Positions 9,149-16,909 of a stretch of DNA of 39,620 nt are shown here, one piece after another. The DNA comes from Deltaproteobacteria bacterium. Its GTDB lineage: Bacteria; Myxococcota_A; UBA9160; SZUA-336. Each line of letters opens with the position of its first letter. The stretch's first letter is position 1. The stretch lies in assembly GCA_029261895.1 (NCBI GenBank), contig JAJDAK010000054.1:1-39620 (forward strand), given 5' to 3'. The translations under genes and the position numbers were made by a program. The notes beneath the pieces are model-generated. The model was not told the DNA's origin, did not search any database, and saw nothing but the letters and a program-made list of their open reading frames with translations.

Positions 9149-9177
9149 ATATGACTAGATTCGCCGACCCTTGTCAA
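9149..9177 (-). promoter_or_regulatory. Candidate sigma70 promoter after ccmD
   Basis: On the minus strand a perfect TTGACA (9177-9172) is followed after exactly 17 bases by TCATAT (9154-9149), a weak -10 with 3 of 6 consensus bases. Predicted transcription start is near 9142, just ahead of the structured region. It lies 4 bases beyond the ccmD stop codon (9181-9183). Confidence 0.4.
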
Positions 9178-9180
9178 CAG

Positions 9181-9309
9181 CTAAGACGGGCCTGTGGATT
9201 GCGGCTTCTCGGCTTCTCGAAGCAGGGCCTGGCGCCGGCTCCGCAGCGAGAACCAGTAGCCGACGAAGCTCGCCAATACGATCGTATACGCGGCGATGAG
9301 ATAGCTCAT
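9181..9309 (-). CDS. ccmD: Haem exporter subunit CcmD (small membrane protein)
   Basis: 42 aa. The ATG at 9309 overlaps the ccmC stop as ATGA, a 4-base overlap that points to translational coupling. The product starts MSYLIAAYTIVLASFVGYWF, a single membrane helix, followed by the basic SLRSRRQALLRE and a polar tail. That is the usual CcmD pattern of one helix then a positively charged cytoplasmic helix. In System I, CcmD is needed to release holo-CcmE from the CcmABC haem-loading complex. Position (last in ccmABCD), size and topology all agree. Confidence 0.88.
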   Translation of the reverse strand: MSYLIAAYTIVLASFVGYWFSLRSRRQALLREAEKPQSTGPS

Positions 9310-9980
9310 GGGTCCAGCCTTTCCTGAAGATCTGCTTCCAATTTGGCGATTTCGAGGCGGCGGCTCAGGAAATACGCAAAAACCAGCAGATAGGCGATGA
9401 ATCCCGCCATCAGTGTGAACTGCATTTCAGCCGGCAACCCGGCCTTGGCGGGATCGTCCGGATGCATGGTTTGACCTTTGGCCAATTCCACTGCGAATTT
9501 CACGAACGGGACCGCGATGATACCCGCGATGCCGTAAACCGAAGCGAAGGTCTTGGTCGCATCACTCCCGTACGCAAATGCGCGTAGGAAGAGGTACGCG
9601 AGGTAGATGAACCAAAGCACCAGCGTTGCGGTCAGGCGCAAATCCCAAACCCACCAATGCCCCCAGACGGGTTTCGCCCAGATGGGGCCGGTGACCACGA
9701 TCAAGGTGCAAAAGACGACCCCGACTTCTGCGCCGGCTTGCGCGAGTCGATCGTAGCTTTCGCGGCGTGTGATTAAGAAGAGCAGCCCACCTAAAGCCGT
9801 CAGTCCGAAGCCAAGGTACGCGGGAAGCGAATTAGGTACGTGGGCGTAAAAAATTTTCTGCACCACACCTTGGACTTTTTCGACGGGTGCATAGAAAACA
9901 ACCATGCCGAGCCAGACGGCGAGGGCCGTCAGCGCGAGCACGCCCCAGATGCGTGCGGAGCGAATCCAGAACGCTTCCAA
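9306..9980 (-). CDS. ccmC: Haem exporter protein CcmC
   Basis: 224 aa integral membrane protein with six predicted helices that presents haem to CcmE in cytochrome c maturation System I. The tryptophan-rich periplasmic signature WGHWWVWD (106-113) is intact, and conserved periplasmic histidines flank it (His47 in FYAHVPN, and one in GQTMHPD). Length is close to the usual 240. It starts 1 base after the ccmB stop and its own stop overlaps ccmD. Confidence 0.96.
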   Translation of the reverse strand: MEAFWIRSARIWGVLALTALAVWLGMVVFYAPVEKVQGVVQKIFYAHVPNSLPAYLGFGLTALGGLLFLITRRESYDRLAQAGAEVGVVFCTLIVVTGPIWAKPVWGHWWVWDLRLTATLVLWFIYLAYLFLRAFAYGSDATKTFASVYGIAGIIAVPFVKFAVELAKGQTMHPDDPAKAGLPAEMQFTLMAGFIAYLLVFAYFLSRRLEIAKLEADLQERLDP

Positions 9981-9981
9981 A

Positions 9982-10653
9982 TTAATCCTCCAAAATCGCG
10001 TTGAAGGTGAAGTAGCCGATTAAGAGAAAGATCCAGTCATAGAGTGCCAAAACGCCCCACAGTGGCGCAGCGCTGATTTGGCCGCCCAATAGATCGCGCG
10101 TTAGCAGCGACGCCCAAACCAGAATGGGGAGCATCAACGGAAACAGCAGCACCGGCAAAAGAAACTGCGCGAAGCGCGAGGAACTCGCAAGGGTTGCGAG
10201 CAGGGTGCCGAGTGCTGCGAGTCCGAGCGAGCCCAGCAACGCGAGTCCGATCATTTCGAAGCCGGCGCGCGTCCATGCGACGTCGAGAAAGAGCGCGCTT
10301 AGCAATGCGATCCAGAGCAGCAATGCGAAGAGGGCGAGCCAGTTGGCCGCGACCTTGCCGAGGAATACCCAGCCACGATCACAGGGAACCTGAACCAATT
10401 GCTGGATGGCGCCGTCGTCTCTTTCGGTTTGAAGCGAACGCGCGAGTCCGAGCAACGACGCGAGCAACGCGATGGTCCATAAGAGTGCCGGTACCCACGC
10501 ACGAGTTTCGTCATTCACCGCGGGCAGCGTGATGGACATCAACACGATCACCAATGCCGCGAAGACCCACATTTGTCCGAGGCGATCACCCAGGCGGAGA
10601 TCGAGTAGAAGATCTTTGCGTAAGATCGCAGCGGCGACGCGCGCTCCCGTCAT
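9982..10653 (-). CDS. ccmB: Haem ABC transporter permease CcmB
   Basis: 223 aa with six hydrophobic segments, the membrane partner of the ATPase CcmA. The N-terminal LRKDLLLDLRLGD followed by helices with VLMSITLP, and the central RDDGAIQQLVQVP loop, match the CcmB family. CcmAB uses ATP hydrolysis to release haem-loaded CcmE from CcmCD. Its ATG overlaps the ccmA stop by 4 bases and it ends 1 base before ccmC, so the three are translated as a unit. Confidence 0.95.
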   Translation of the reverse strand: MTGARVAAAILRKDLLLDLRLGDRLGQMWVFAALVIVLMSITLPAVNDETRAWVPALLWTIALLASLLGLARSLQTERDDGAIQQLVQVPCDRGWVFLGKVAANWLALFALLLWIALLSALFLDVAWTRAGFEMIGLALLGSLGLAALGTLLATLASSSRFAQFLLPVLLFPLMLPILVWASLLTRDLLGGQISAAPLWGVLALYDWIFLLIGYFTFNAILED

Positions 10654-11291
10654 ACGTCTTCCACGATGCGGCCGCGCTCGAGTTGGAGCACGCGGTTAAA
10701 CGGAAGTGGATCCGCCGCCGTCGCGTGTGCGGCTACCAAAGTGGTTTGGCCTGCTTGCACGCGCGCGTTTAGCACCGTGAATAGTCCTTTGGCGGCCTCT
10801 TGATCGAGTCCGTTCCACGGTTCATCTAGTAGGAGCAAGTCGGGGTTGTTGAGCAGCGCGCGCGCAAGGCCGACGCGACGTCGGTAACCGAAGGAAAGTG
10901 TGCCGACTTTCTGATCCGCGACTTCGCCGAGGTTCATCGCTTGAAGCTGCGAGCCGATGGCAGACTCGTCGAGCCCGAAAAGAGTTGCACTGAAGCGGAG
11001 ATTCTCCGCCACCGTCAGGTCAGCGTAGAGTGCGCTTGCGGCACCGAGGTATCCCACGCGCGCACGGTTACTCGCTGCGCTCGCTTTGAATGCATCCTCA
11101 CCGAAAACATGCACCGCGCCGTGACTGGGTCGTGTCACCGCGGCAATCACACGAAGCAGAGTGCTCTTGCCTGCGCCGTTGGCTCCCGCGACGTGTACCA
11201 GGCTGCCGGCTCCGATCGTCATGCTGATTTGTCGCAACGCGCGGATTCCGCTGTAGCGCTTATCGACGTCGATCAGCTCGACCAGGTGCAT
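10650..11291 (-). CDS. ccmA: Haem exporter ATP-binding protein CcmA
   Basis: 213 aa ABC ATPase of the CcmABCD complex. It has Walker A GANGAGKST (36-44), a CcmA-type variant signature LSFGYRRR (132-139) in place of the textbook LSGGQ, and Walker B LLLLDEP (152-158) followed by WNGLD. Length is standard. Its ATG shares one base with the stop codon of the preceding secreted-protein gene (TAATG at 11293-11289), indicating coupling within the ccm operon. Confidence 0.96.
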   Translation of the reverse strand: MHLVELIDVDKRYSGIRALRQISMTIGAGSLVHVAGANGAGKSTLLRVIAAVTRPSHGAVHVFGEDAFKASAASNRARVGYLGAASALYADLTVAENLRFSATLFGLDESAIGSQLQAMNLGEVADQKVGTLSFGYRRRVGLARALLNNPDLLLLDEPWNGLDQEAAKGLFTVLNARVQAGQTTLVAAHATAADPLPFNRVLQLERGRIVEDV

Positions 11292-12409
11292 TAGATCGAT
11301 TCCACCGGAGCGCCCGCTTTCTCGGCTTCGCGTTGTAACTCGCTGCGAATCCGATCCCGATCGGCCTCACTGAGCTTGCCCGTCTCGAAGTCATGCTCAA
11401 GGTCCCGAAGTGACGCATGCAAAGCATCGAGTTCGGGCTCTTCGTCGCTGACAGCTGCGGCATTCACATCCGTAGGTACCGCGATCGGGCCGCGAAGGAA
11501 AAAGAAGAGGCCGCAGGCGAGCATCGCTGCAATTGCGCCTTCGATCCAGCGTGCGCGCTCGGGTCGTGGGGGCAGCGGAATAATTTCGATCTCGCGACGC
11601 GTGCCGGCTGGAAGATCGAAACCCGCGAAGCGGTGATAGAAGACTTTGCCTTCGCGTGCCGGGCGTGTGGGATGCAATTGCCCGCCGTCCACGTAGACAC
11701 CAAAGTCTTTTACGAAAAGCGTGAAGGCGTCGGTCCATTCTTCAATGGGTATTTCGAGTCTGAGCGCTGGATCAAAACCATCGAGGTCATAGACCAATTC
11801 GATTTCCGTGGTGCCGGGATGGAACGGTCCCCAGAGCTCGGCACGACTGTCACGAATCTCGCCTTGCATCGGCCCGAGTGTGACTTCGCCGTGGTCTTTG
11901 GCGATGCCGATCAATACCGCGGGATCCGACGAGTTGGGGTCGCGAATCACGACTTCGTTCCCGCTGTTCTCAATGACCAGCCGTTCAAATACACGGAAGA
12001 CTCCGGCATCGCGTTCGATCACCCATTGTAGGTCGCGCATGCGTAAAAGCGTGTTGTCTTCGGTGGCGTCGTGAACCTCAAATGAAAGCTGGCGCTTCGG
12101 TTGGGGATCGTCTTCCTTGAAAATGAAGTGCCCCCCCGGGAAACGCAGAACACCATAACTTGCATAGAGGATGTAGCCGCCCGGCGTCGGCAAGTCTTTG
12201 AAGACGAACGACCCTTCCGCATCGGTGCGTGTCACACGATCGACCGTTTTTTCGCCGTCAATCAGGCCAACGATACGGATCTCGACGTTGCGGGTTTTAT
12301 CTCGACCGCCCGCATGCGTGATCTGACCGCTGACTTCCGCCGCGGTGGCAGCACCTGCGAGCAGAGCGAGCACGCCGCATAGTAGAGCGCGGTTAAGCAG
12401 CTGCATCAC
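11291..12409 (-). CDS. Secreted, membrane-anchored accessory protein of the ccm operon
   Basis: 372 aa. A signal peptide (about 1-23, ending GAATAA) leads into a carboxypeptidase-regulatory-like beta-sandwich (about 25-110, with TRTDAEGSFVFKDLP), a second beta-rich region, one transmembrane helix (about 288-308, AAMLACGLFFFLRG) and a charged cytoplasmic coil, DLEHDFETGKLSEADRDRIR. That last part resembles the short helical element found in CcmI/CcmH-type proteins. It sits where ccmG/H/I often lie and overlaps the ccmF 3' end by 17 bases and ccmA by 1. There is no CXXC motif, so it is not a CcmH reductase. I infer a haem- or apocytochrome-handling role. Start may be GTG (12409) or the next-codon ATG. 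Confidence 0.75.
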   Translation of the reverse strand: MMQLLNRALLCGVLALLAGAATAAEVSGQITHAGGRDKTRNVEIRIVGLIDGEKTVDRVTRTDAEGSFVFKDLPTPGGYILYASYGVLRFPGGHFIFKEDDPQPKRQLSFEVHDATEDNTLLRMRDLQWVIERDAGVFRVFERLVIENSGNEVVIRDPNSSDPAVLIGIAKDHGEVTLGPMQGEIRDSRAELWGPFHPGTTEIELVYDLDGFDPALRLEIPIEEWTDAFTLFVKDFGVYVDGGQLHPTRPAREGKVFYHRFAGFDLPAGTRREIEIIPLPPRPERARWIEGAIAAMLACGLFFFLRGPIAVPTDVNAAAVSDEEPELDALHASLRDLEHDFETGKLSEADRDRIRSELQREAEKAGAPVESI

Positions 12410-14363
12410 GCCTGGGTTGCGGCATGCGCCAGAGCAGCAAGGTGTTGCCGATAATGAAGACGAAGCCGCCGATCCAAATCCAATTCACCAGCGGGTTAAT
12501 GTAGACCTTGAACGCGGCAGAACCGTCGGGTTCGAGACCGACCAGGATCACGTAGAAGTCTTCGTTGAGCCCACTGGAAACCGCCGGCAGGGTTGCTGGC
12601 TGTTCCTGTTGAAAGTACATGCGCTTTTCCGGGGTCAGGATGCCCACGGGTTTGCCGCTGCGCGCGAGCGCGAGTCGAGCCACCGCACCGGCATAGTGGG
12701 GATGCTGAACCGGTCGCGCCTGACGATACTGGATAGCGTAGTCGCCGAGCTTCCAGGTTTCTCCGGGTTTTAGGAGTTTGGTTTCTTCCAAGTTGAAGAC
12801 CGCACCCGCGAAACCAATGAACATCAGCACGACGCTCAGATGCACGATGTATCCACCGTAGCGACGCTGATTGCGTTGAATCAACGTCGCGATCGCACGC
12901 GGTGCGCTTTCGCCGCGGCGCATCCGTGCACGGATCCCCCGAAAGTACTCCTCGAGGATGGTTCCGGTGACGAAGGCGCAGAGTGTGAGAAACGCGATCG
13001 GATAGAACTGGCGCATGCCTGCGACGAGCAATGCAAAACAAGAAATAACGGCGAACGCTGCCGGCAATAGGAAGCTCTTGCGAAGGTTGGTCCAGGTGGC
13101 ACGTCGCCATGCGATCAACGGACCAATTCCCGTGAGGAGTAAGAGGAATACCGCAAGAGGGCCGGCGTAGCGTTGAAAGAACGGCGGTCCGACTTGCACA
13201 CGCACATCGGTCAACATCTCCGAGAACACCGGGTACATGGTTCCGAAGAAAACGATGAAGAGAAGCCCAAGAAAGACCCAGTTGTTAACCAAGAAACTGG
13301 CTTCGCGCGAAACCAAGGATTGAAGGTGATTCTCAGAGCGCAACATGGGCGCGCGCCAAATCAACAGGCCCGCGAACGTGGTTGAGAGAATCACTACATA
13401 GATCAGAAAGACGGTACCAAACCAACCCGCATCGGCGAAGCTATGCACGGACTGCACGATGCCGCTCCGCGTTAAGAAGGTACCGAATAAGCAGAGCGTG
13501 TACGACAAGCCGATCAGCACGAGGTTCCAGATTTTCAGCATGCCGCGTTTCTCTTGAATCATTACGGAGTGCAGGTACGCGGTCGCGACCAGCCACGGCA
13601 TGAGCGAGGAGTTTTCAACCGGATCCCAGGCCCAGTAACCGCCCCAACCCAAAACTTCATAGGCCCAGCGTCCTCCGAGCATCAAGCCGATCCCGAGGAA
13701 GAACCATGCGAGCAAGGTGTAGCGGCGGGTCGTGCGAAACCAATTCTGGCCGAGTTCGCCGGTGATCAATGCGGCGGCTGCGAACGCAAAGGGAATCGAA
13801 AAACCGGTGAATCCCAAGTAAAGGATCGGCGGATGAATCAACATCACAGGATGTTGCAACAGCGGATTCATGCCGCGCCCATTCGAAAACACATGCTCTA
13901 CGGGAAGCAGTTCATAGGGACTGGTGGCAAATGCGACCAATACCAGGAAGAAGAGCACGTTGATCGCCAGTGTGGTGATGACCCATGGCATCAGCACACG
14001 GTTGCGGTTGAGGTTGCGCCAGACCGCGAAGGCCGCCAGCGCAGAGAGCATCCAAGTCCAAAACAACAGCGATCCCGCTTGACCGCCCCAGAGCGCAGGA
14101 AGCTTAAACAGCCACGGCTGTTCGCGACTCGAGCTTGCAGCGACGAATGCGAATTCGAAACGATCGTTCAGCAGCGCGGTTTCGACGCCCAGCAGCGCGA
14201 GGGTGAGCAAGAAGAACAGCGCGAAGATTCCGCGCTCGGCACTGCGAACCCACTCGGGTTGCTGGCTGCGCGCGCCGTAGACCGCTGCGCTTGCGGCGTA
14301 GAGGGTCGCGGCGATCGCGGCATAGAGGCTGAACTCACCGAGGCTGATGAAGATATCGATCAT
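12393..14363 (-). CDS. ccmF: Cytochrome c haem lyase subunit CcmF
   Basis: 656 aa polytopic membrane protein that joins haem delivered by CcmE to apocytochrome c. The WWD-family core is clear: LWGGQAGS (91-98), LQHPVMLIHPP (169-179) and the tryptophan-rich GGYWAWDPVENSS (241-253). About 15 hydrophobic segments and a large periplasmic loop before the last helix (about 540-630) match the family length of about 650. In standard System I it works with CcmH and CcmI; neither a CXXC-bearing CcmH nor a typical CcmI is encoded here. It begins 13 bases after ccmE. Confidence 0.96.
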   Translation of the reverse strand: MIDIFISLGEFSLYAAIAATLYAASAAVYGARSQQPEWVRSAERGIFALFFLLTLALLGVETALLNDRFEFAFVAASSSREQPWLFKLPALWGGQAGSLLFWTWMLSALAAFAVWRNLNRNRVLMPWVITTLAINVLFFLVLVAFATSPYELLPVEHVFSNGRGMNPLLQHPVMLIHPPILYLGFTGFSIPFAFAAAALITGELGQNWFRTTRRYTLLAWFFLGIGLMLGGRWAYEVLGWGGYWAWDPVENSSLMPWLVATAYLHSVMIQEKRGMLKIWNLVLIGLSYTLCLFGTFLTRSGIVQSVHSFADAGWFGTVFLIYVVILSTTFAGLLIWRAPMLRSENHLQSLVSREASFLVNNWVFLGLLFIVFFGTMYPVFSEMLTDVRVQVGPPFFQRYAGPLAVFLLLLTGIGPLIAWRRATWTNLRKSFLLPAAFAVISCFALLVAGMRQFYPIAFLTLCAFVTGTILEEYFRGIRARMRRGESAPRAIATLIQRNQRRYGGYIVHLSVVLMFIGFAGAVFNLEETKLLKPGETWKLGDYAIQYRQARPVQHPHYAGAVARLALARSGKPVGILTPEKRMYFQQEQPATLPAVSSGLNEDFYVILVGLEPDGSAAFKVYINPLVNWIWIGGFVFIIGNTLLLWRMPQPRRDAAA

Positions 14364-14376
14364 GGGTTGAAGCCGA

Positions 14377-14802
14377 CTAAGCTTCGGATTCCTCGCGGGC
14401 TTCGTACTTGGACGGACACTTGGCCATCACACGCTCCGCGATGAATCGGCCGTCTGCGTAGTGGCCTTCCACCACGACCTCGGCGCCATCCTTAAATAAA
14501 TCCGGAATGTCGATGCTGGTCAGCCGCACGGACAAGCGCATCTCCGTCGCCATCTCATCGTGGATTTCGAAATCCACATGACCGGCGGGTAAGTCCTTTG
14601 CGATCGAGTCGGCGACCACGAAGCCGTGAACCCGAGACGGGCGGGTGCCCGGAGCGGCATCGGTAGGTCTGGCATCGAGATAGGCACCCACATTCGCAAA
14701 ATATGTCATGGTGCCGGACTCGGAGCTGAGGCTCGTCGAGATCCAGGCGGCGCCCGCGAAAACGGTGACGACCGCGATGGCGATTTGAACGCCCTTGCTC
14801 AT
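14377..14802 (-). CDS. ccmE: Haem chaperone CcmE, CXXXY variant
   Basis: 141 aa periplasmic haem chaperone with an N-terminal anchor (about 6-24) and an OB-fold beta-barrel (VRLTSIDIPDLFKDGAEVVVEG and following). The usual haem-attaching histidine motif HXXXY (E. coli HDENY, His130) is replaced by Cys129-Pro-Ser-Lys-Tyr133, i.e. CXXXY; codons at 14416-14418 (TGT) and 14404-14406 (TAC). This variant is established in Desulfovibrio and archaea, where haem is carried through cysteine and CcmH is typically missing. The same pattern is seen here. AAGGAG lies 8 bases before the ATG. First gene of the ccm operon. Confidence 0.93.
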   Translation of the reverse strand: MSKGVQIAIAVVTVFAGAAWISTSLSSESGTMTYFANVGAYLDARPTDAAPGTRPSRVHGFVVADSIAKDLPAGHVDFEIHDEMATEMRLSVRLTSIDIPDLFKDGAEVVVEGHYADGRFIAERVMAKCPSKYEAREESEA

Positions 14803-14865
14803 CGATGCGGCTCCTTCGGGTGATACCTTCGGGTTATAGTTAGGGCAGCGAAGCGGATCCGGATC

Positions 14866-14894
14866 AAGCTACCTTTCCACTTTTAGAGCGTCAA
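14866..14894 (-). promoter_or_regulatory. Candidate promoter for the ccm operon
   Basis: On the minus strand TTGACG (14894-14889) and TAGCTT (14871-14866) are separated by exactly 17 bases, giving a predicted start near 14859, about 57 bases ahead of the ccmE ATG. It lies in the 135-base divergent gap shared with engB. The -10 is weak (3 of 6). Confidence 0.3.
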
Positions 14895-14937
14895 ACGCGA
14901 ATCACGCAGTGAGACGTCAATAGAGGCGAGTGAATTC

Positions 14938-15552
14938 GTGGATGTCTCATTGGAACACGTGGCCGCTGGCCCCGCCCAGTTTTCGGACGACGGCCTTCCC
15001 GAGGTCGCGATCGTCGGCCGCTCGAATGTCGGCAAATCGACGCTCATCAACGCGCTGGTGGGCCGGCGCAAATTGGCGCGGACCTCGGGGCGCCCCGGCA
15101 AGACGCGGCTGATCCAGTTCTACCGGGTTGAGAAACGCGCATACCTCGTGGACCTCCCGGGATTTGGCTACGCGGCAGTCGGGCGCAAGGAGCGTGAATC
15201 ATGGCGCGGCTTGGTTGAGTCGTATCTGCGCGGCGACCGCAAAGAGATTCAGGGCGTATTGATCTTGGTCGATGCGCGCCGCGGGCCCGAGGCCGAGGAG
15301 GCCCAGCTGGTCAATTGGCTCCGCGCCGAAGGCATCCCGGTAAAGCTCGCGGTCACGAAGAGTGACAAGCTGAGTGCCGGCAAATTGCGCGGTCAGGCAC
15401 AGAAGTTCGCGAAAGCTTTGCGTCTACCGGTAGAAGACGTTGCGGCGGTCTCGGGTAAGTCCGCCAAGGGATTGCAAGCGCTTGGCGTTTGGATTCGGGA
15501 GTGGACTGAAGTCGAGCTGCGCCGTTCCGACGGCTCGCCGTTGCCTTCCTAG
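14938..15552 (+). CDS. engB: Ribosome biogenesis GTPase EngB (YihA/YsxC)
   Basis: 204 aa TRAFAC-class GTPase needed for 50S subunit maturation. G1 is GRSNVGKST (27-35), G2 lies in the RTSGRPGKTR region (48-57), G3 is DLPGFG (72-77) and G4 is TKSD (140-143), all intact. Length is typical (about 200). GTG at 14938 is the start that keeps the beta-strand before G1; GAGGCGAG precedes it. It is monocistronic, with its stop codon interlocked with that of cofE: the four bases CTAG at 15549-15552 supply TAG on both strands. Confidence 0.95.
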   Translation: MDVSLEHVAAGPAQFSDDGLPEVAIVGRSNVGKSTLINALVGRRKLARTSGRPGKTRLIQFYRVEKRAYLVDLPGFGYAAVGRKERESWRGLVESYLRGDRKEIQGVLILVDARRGPEAEEAQLVNWLRAEGIPVKLAVTKSDKLSAGKLRGQAQKFAKALRLPVEDVAAVSGKSAKGLQALGVWIREWTEVELRRSDGSPLPS

Positions 15553-16271
15553 CGAAACAGGTCGCGGCTCGAGTCGCGCATTAGTTCATCGATGTTGCCA
15601 TCGCCGTCGGGCATCACACCTTGAACCCAGACCGCCGGAAGGCCTGCGTCTTTGCGCATGAGAATTCCCGCGGCTGCCGCAAGTTGATCCGCCAAAGCCA
15701 TGATGGTGACCTGAAGTTCGCGACCCGCGCGATCACCATGTGCGTTGTCGTCACGTAATGGCGACATGCCCGCGATACCGATCGCGACGTCGACCAACCC
15801 CTCCCGCCAGGGACGGCCGAAGGTATCGGAGATAATGACCGCACAGTCTTTGCCGAGTGCCGCCAGGATTTTACGCGCGGAGCCGTCGGGGTCGACGGGC
15901 AGTAGCACGGCATCGCCTTCCTTGGGCGCATTCGAAAAGTCGACACCCGCGTTGGCACAGACGAAACCGTGGTGGGTTTCGCAAATCAATACTCCAGGAG
16001 CGGCGCGCACGACGCGTACGGATTCACGCAGTACGAGCTCCACGTGGCGTGGATCTTTGTCTACGATCGCCGCCAACTGGATGGCTTCATGCCCGGGCTC
16101 GACTTTGTCGAGCCCAATGACGCGGCCCTCTGCTTTCGAGACGATCTTCTGCGCAACGACCAAGATACCGCTACCGGCTGGAACACTCGCCGCCAGTATT
16201 TCCGGCAACGGATCCCCGGGTTGAATCTCGGGCAACCCCTCCAGCGCATGAAACGCGAGCTGGGGCGTCAT
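15549..16271 (-). CDS. cofE: Coenzyme F420-0:L-glutamate ligase CofE
   Basis: 240 aa. CofE adds gamma-linked glutamates to F420-0 with GTP, the last stage of coenzyme F420 assembly. Family blocks visible are VPAGSGILVVAQKIVSKAEG near residue 30, RESVRVVRAAPGVLICETHHGFVCANAGVD (about 103-132) and ISDTFGRPWREG near 147, which holds metal and GTP contacts. It is the single-domain CofE form, not the FbiB fusion with a nitroreductase-like domain found in actinobacteria. Its ATG overlaps the cofC stop by 4 bases. Confidence 0.94.
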   Translation of the reverse strand: MTPQLAFHALEGLPEIQPGDPLPEILAASVPAGSGILVVAQKIVSKAEGRVIGLDKVEPGHEAIQLAAIVDKDPRHVELVLRESVRVVRAAPGVLICETHHGFVCANAGVDFSNAPKEGDAVLLPVDPDGSARKILAALGKDCAVIISDTFGRPWREGLVDVAIGIAGMSPLRDDNAHGDRAGRELQVTIMALADQLAAAAGILMRKDAGLPAVWVQGVMPDGDGNIDELMRDSSRDLFR

Positions 16272-16909
16272 ACCGAAAAGCTCCGTAACAGGTCGCGTGT
16301 GCGACCGGGCGGGCCAAGATCTCGAAACGCTGTGGCTTCTTCGTAGGTGTCTAAATCGATGCCAGTGCGGGTCGCGAAGAGATCGAGACTGAGGCAGCTT
16401 CGATCCCGCGACACCGCGATCCGCTGATGTTCCTCAGCACTTTCGGGGCCGAACGTCGCGGGAATGCAAAGTGCGGGGCTACGCCAGAGCAGCGCCGTGC
16501 CACCGTCCTTCGAGGGCACGACCACGACGTCATACTCGATGCCCCGTTCTATCAGTGTTTCCACATCGTGGGCTGCGAGACCGGGCGAATCGCCGAGTAC
16601 AACCACGGATGCCGTGCATCCCAACTCGGTCGCTTCGCGCGTGGCTTGATCGATCGCGGGATTCAATCCCGGATCCGGCGTTTCGAGCCGGACTTCAACA
16701 CCGGCACCGCGTGCGACTTCGCTCACGGCGACGTCATCCGTCGCGACGACGATATGCCGCAGCTGTTTCACGTCCTGCAACTCAGCTAACACGTCGACCA
16801 GCATGGCCCGGCCCAGGGCTTCGACCTGTTCATCGGTGTACCTACCGCGCAGGCGGCTCTTCGCGCGCGTGAAGCATTTGAAGGGCACAATGGCGGCGAC
16901 TTTCAACAC
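16268..16909 (-). CDS. cofC: 2-phospho-L-lactate (or PEP) guanylyltransferase CofC/FbiD
   Basis: 213 aa nucleotidyltransferase with an MobA-like Rossmann fold. The N-terminal AAIVPFKCFTRAKSRL resembles the family's VPVKxxxxAKSRL GTP-binding start, and LGDSPGL (about 104-110) fits the metal-binding Asp motif LGDLP. SKDGGTALLW and FGPESAEEHQR complete the signature. CofC activates phospholactate or phosphoenolpyruvate as a GDP ester for CofD. It overlaps the cofD 3' end by 7 bases and cofE by 4. Which substrate is used cannot be told from sequence by eye. Confidence 0.92.
   Translation of the reverse strand: MLKVAAIVPFKCFTRAKSRLRGRYTDEQVEALGRAMLVDVLAELQDVKQLRHIVVATDDVAVSEVARGAGVEVRLETPDPGLNPAIDQATREATELGCTASVVVLGDSPGLAAHDVETLIERGIEYDVVVVPSKDGGTALLWRSPALCIPATFGPESAEEHQRIAVSRDRSCLSLDLFATRTGIDLDTYEEATAFRDLGPPGRTRDLLRSFSV

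Larger units (their letters stand above)
8684..9180. other. 497-base stretch without a convincing protein gene
   Basis: Short open frames on both strands overlap one another and show no domain, signal peptide or ribosome-binding site. The stretch has structure instead: a hairpin (arms 8815-8820 and 8840-8845), a perfect 8-bp stem-loop (8981-8988 with 8994-9001), and a 9-bp long-range pairing (8950-8958 with 9104-9112). A promoter-like TTGACA follows the end of ccmD. See the separate ncRNA and promoter entries. Confidence 0.6.

Noticed and set aside
8831..9158. Overlapping short frames on both strands (up to 88 codons)
   Set aside because: They have no ribosome-binding site or domain and conflict with one another; RNA structure explains the region better.
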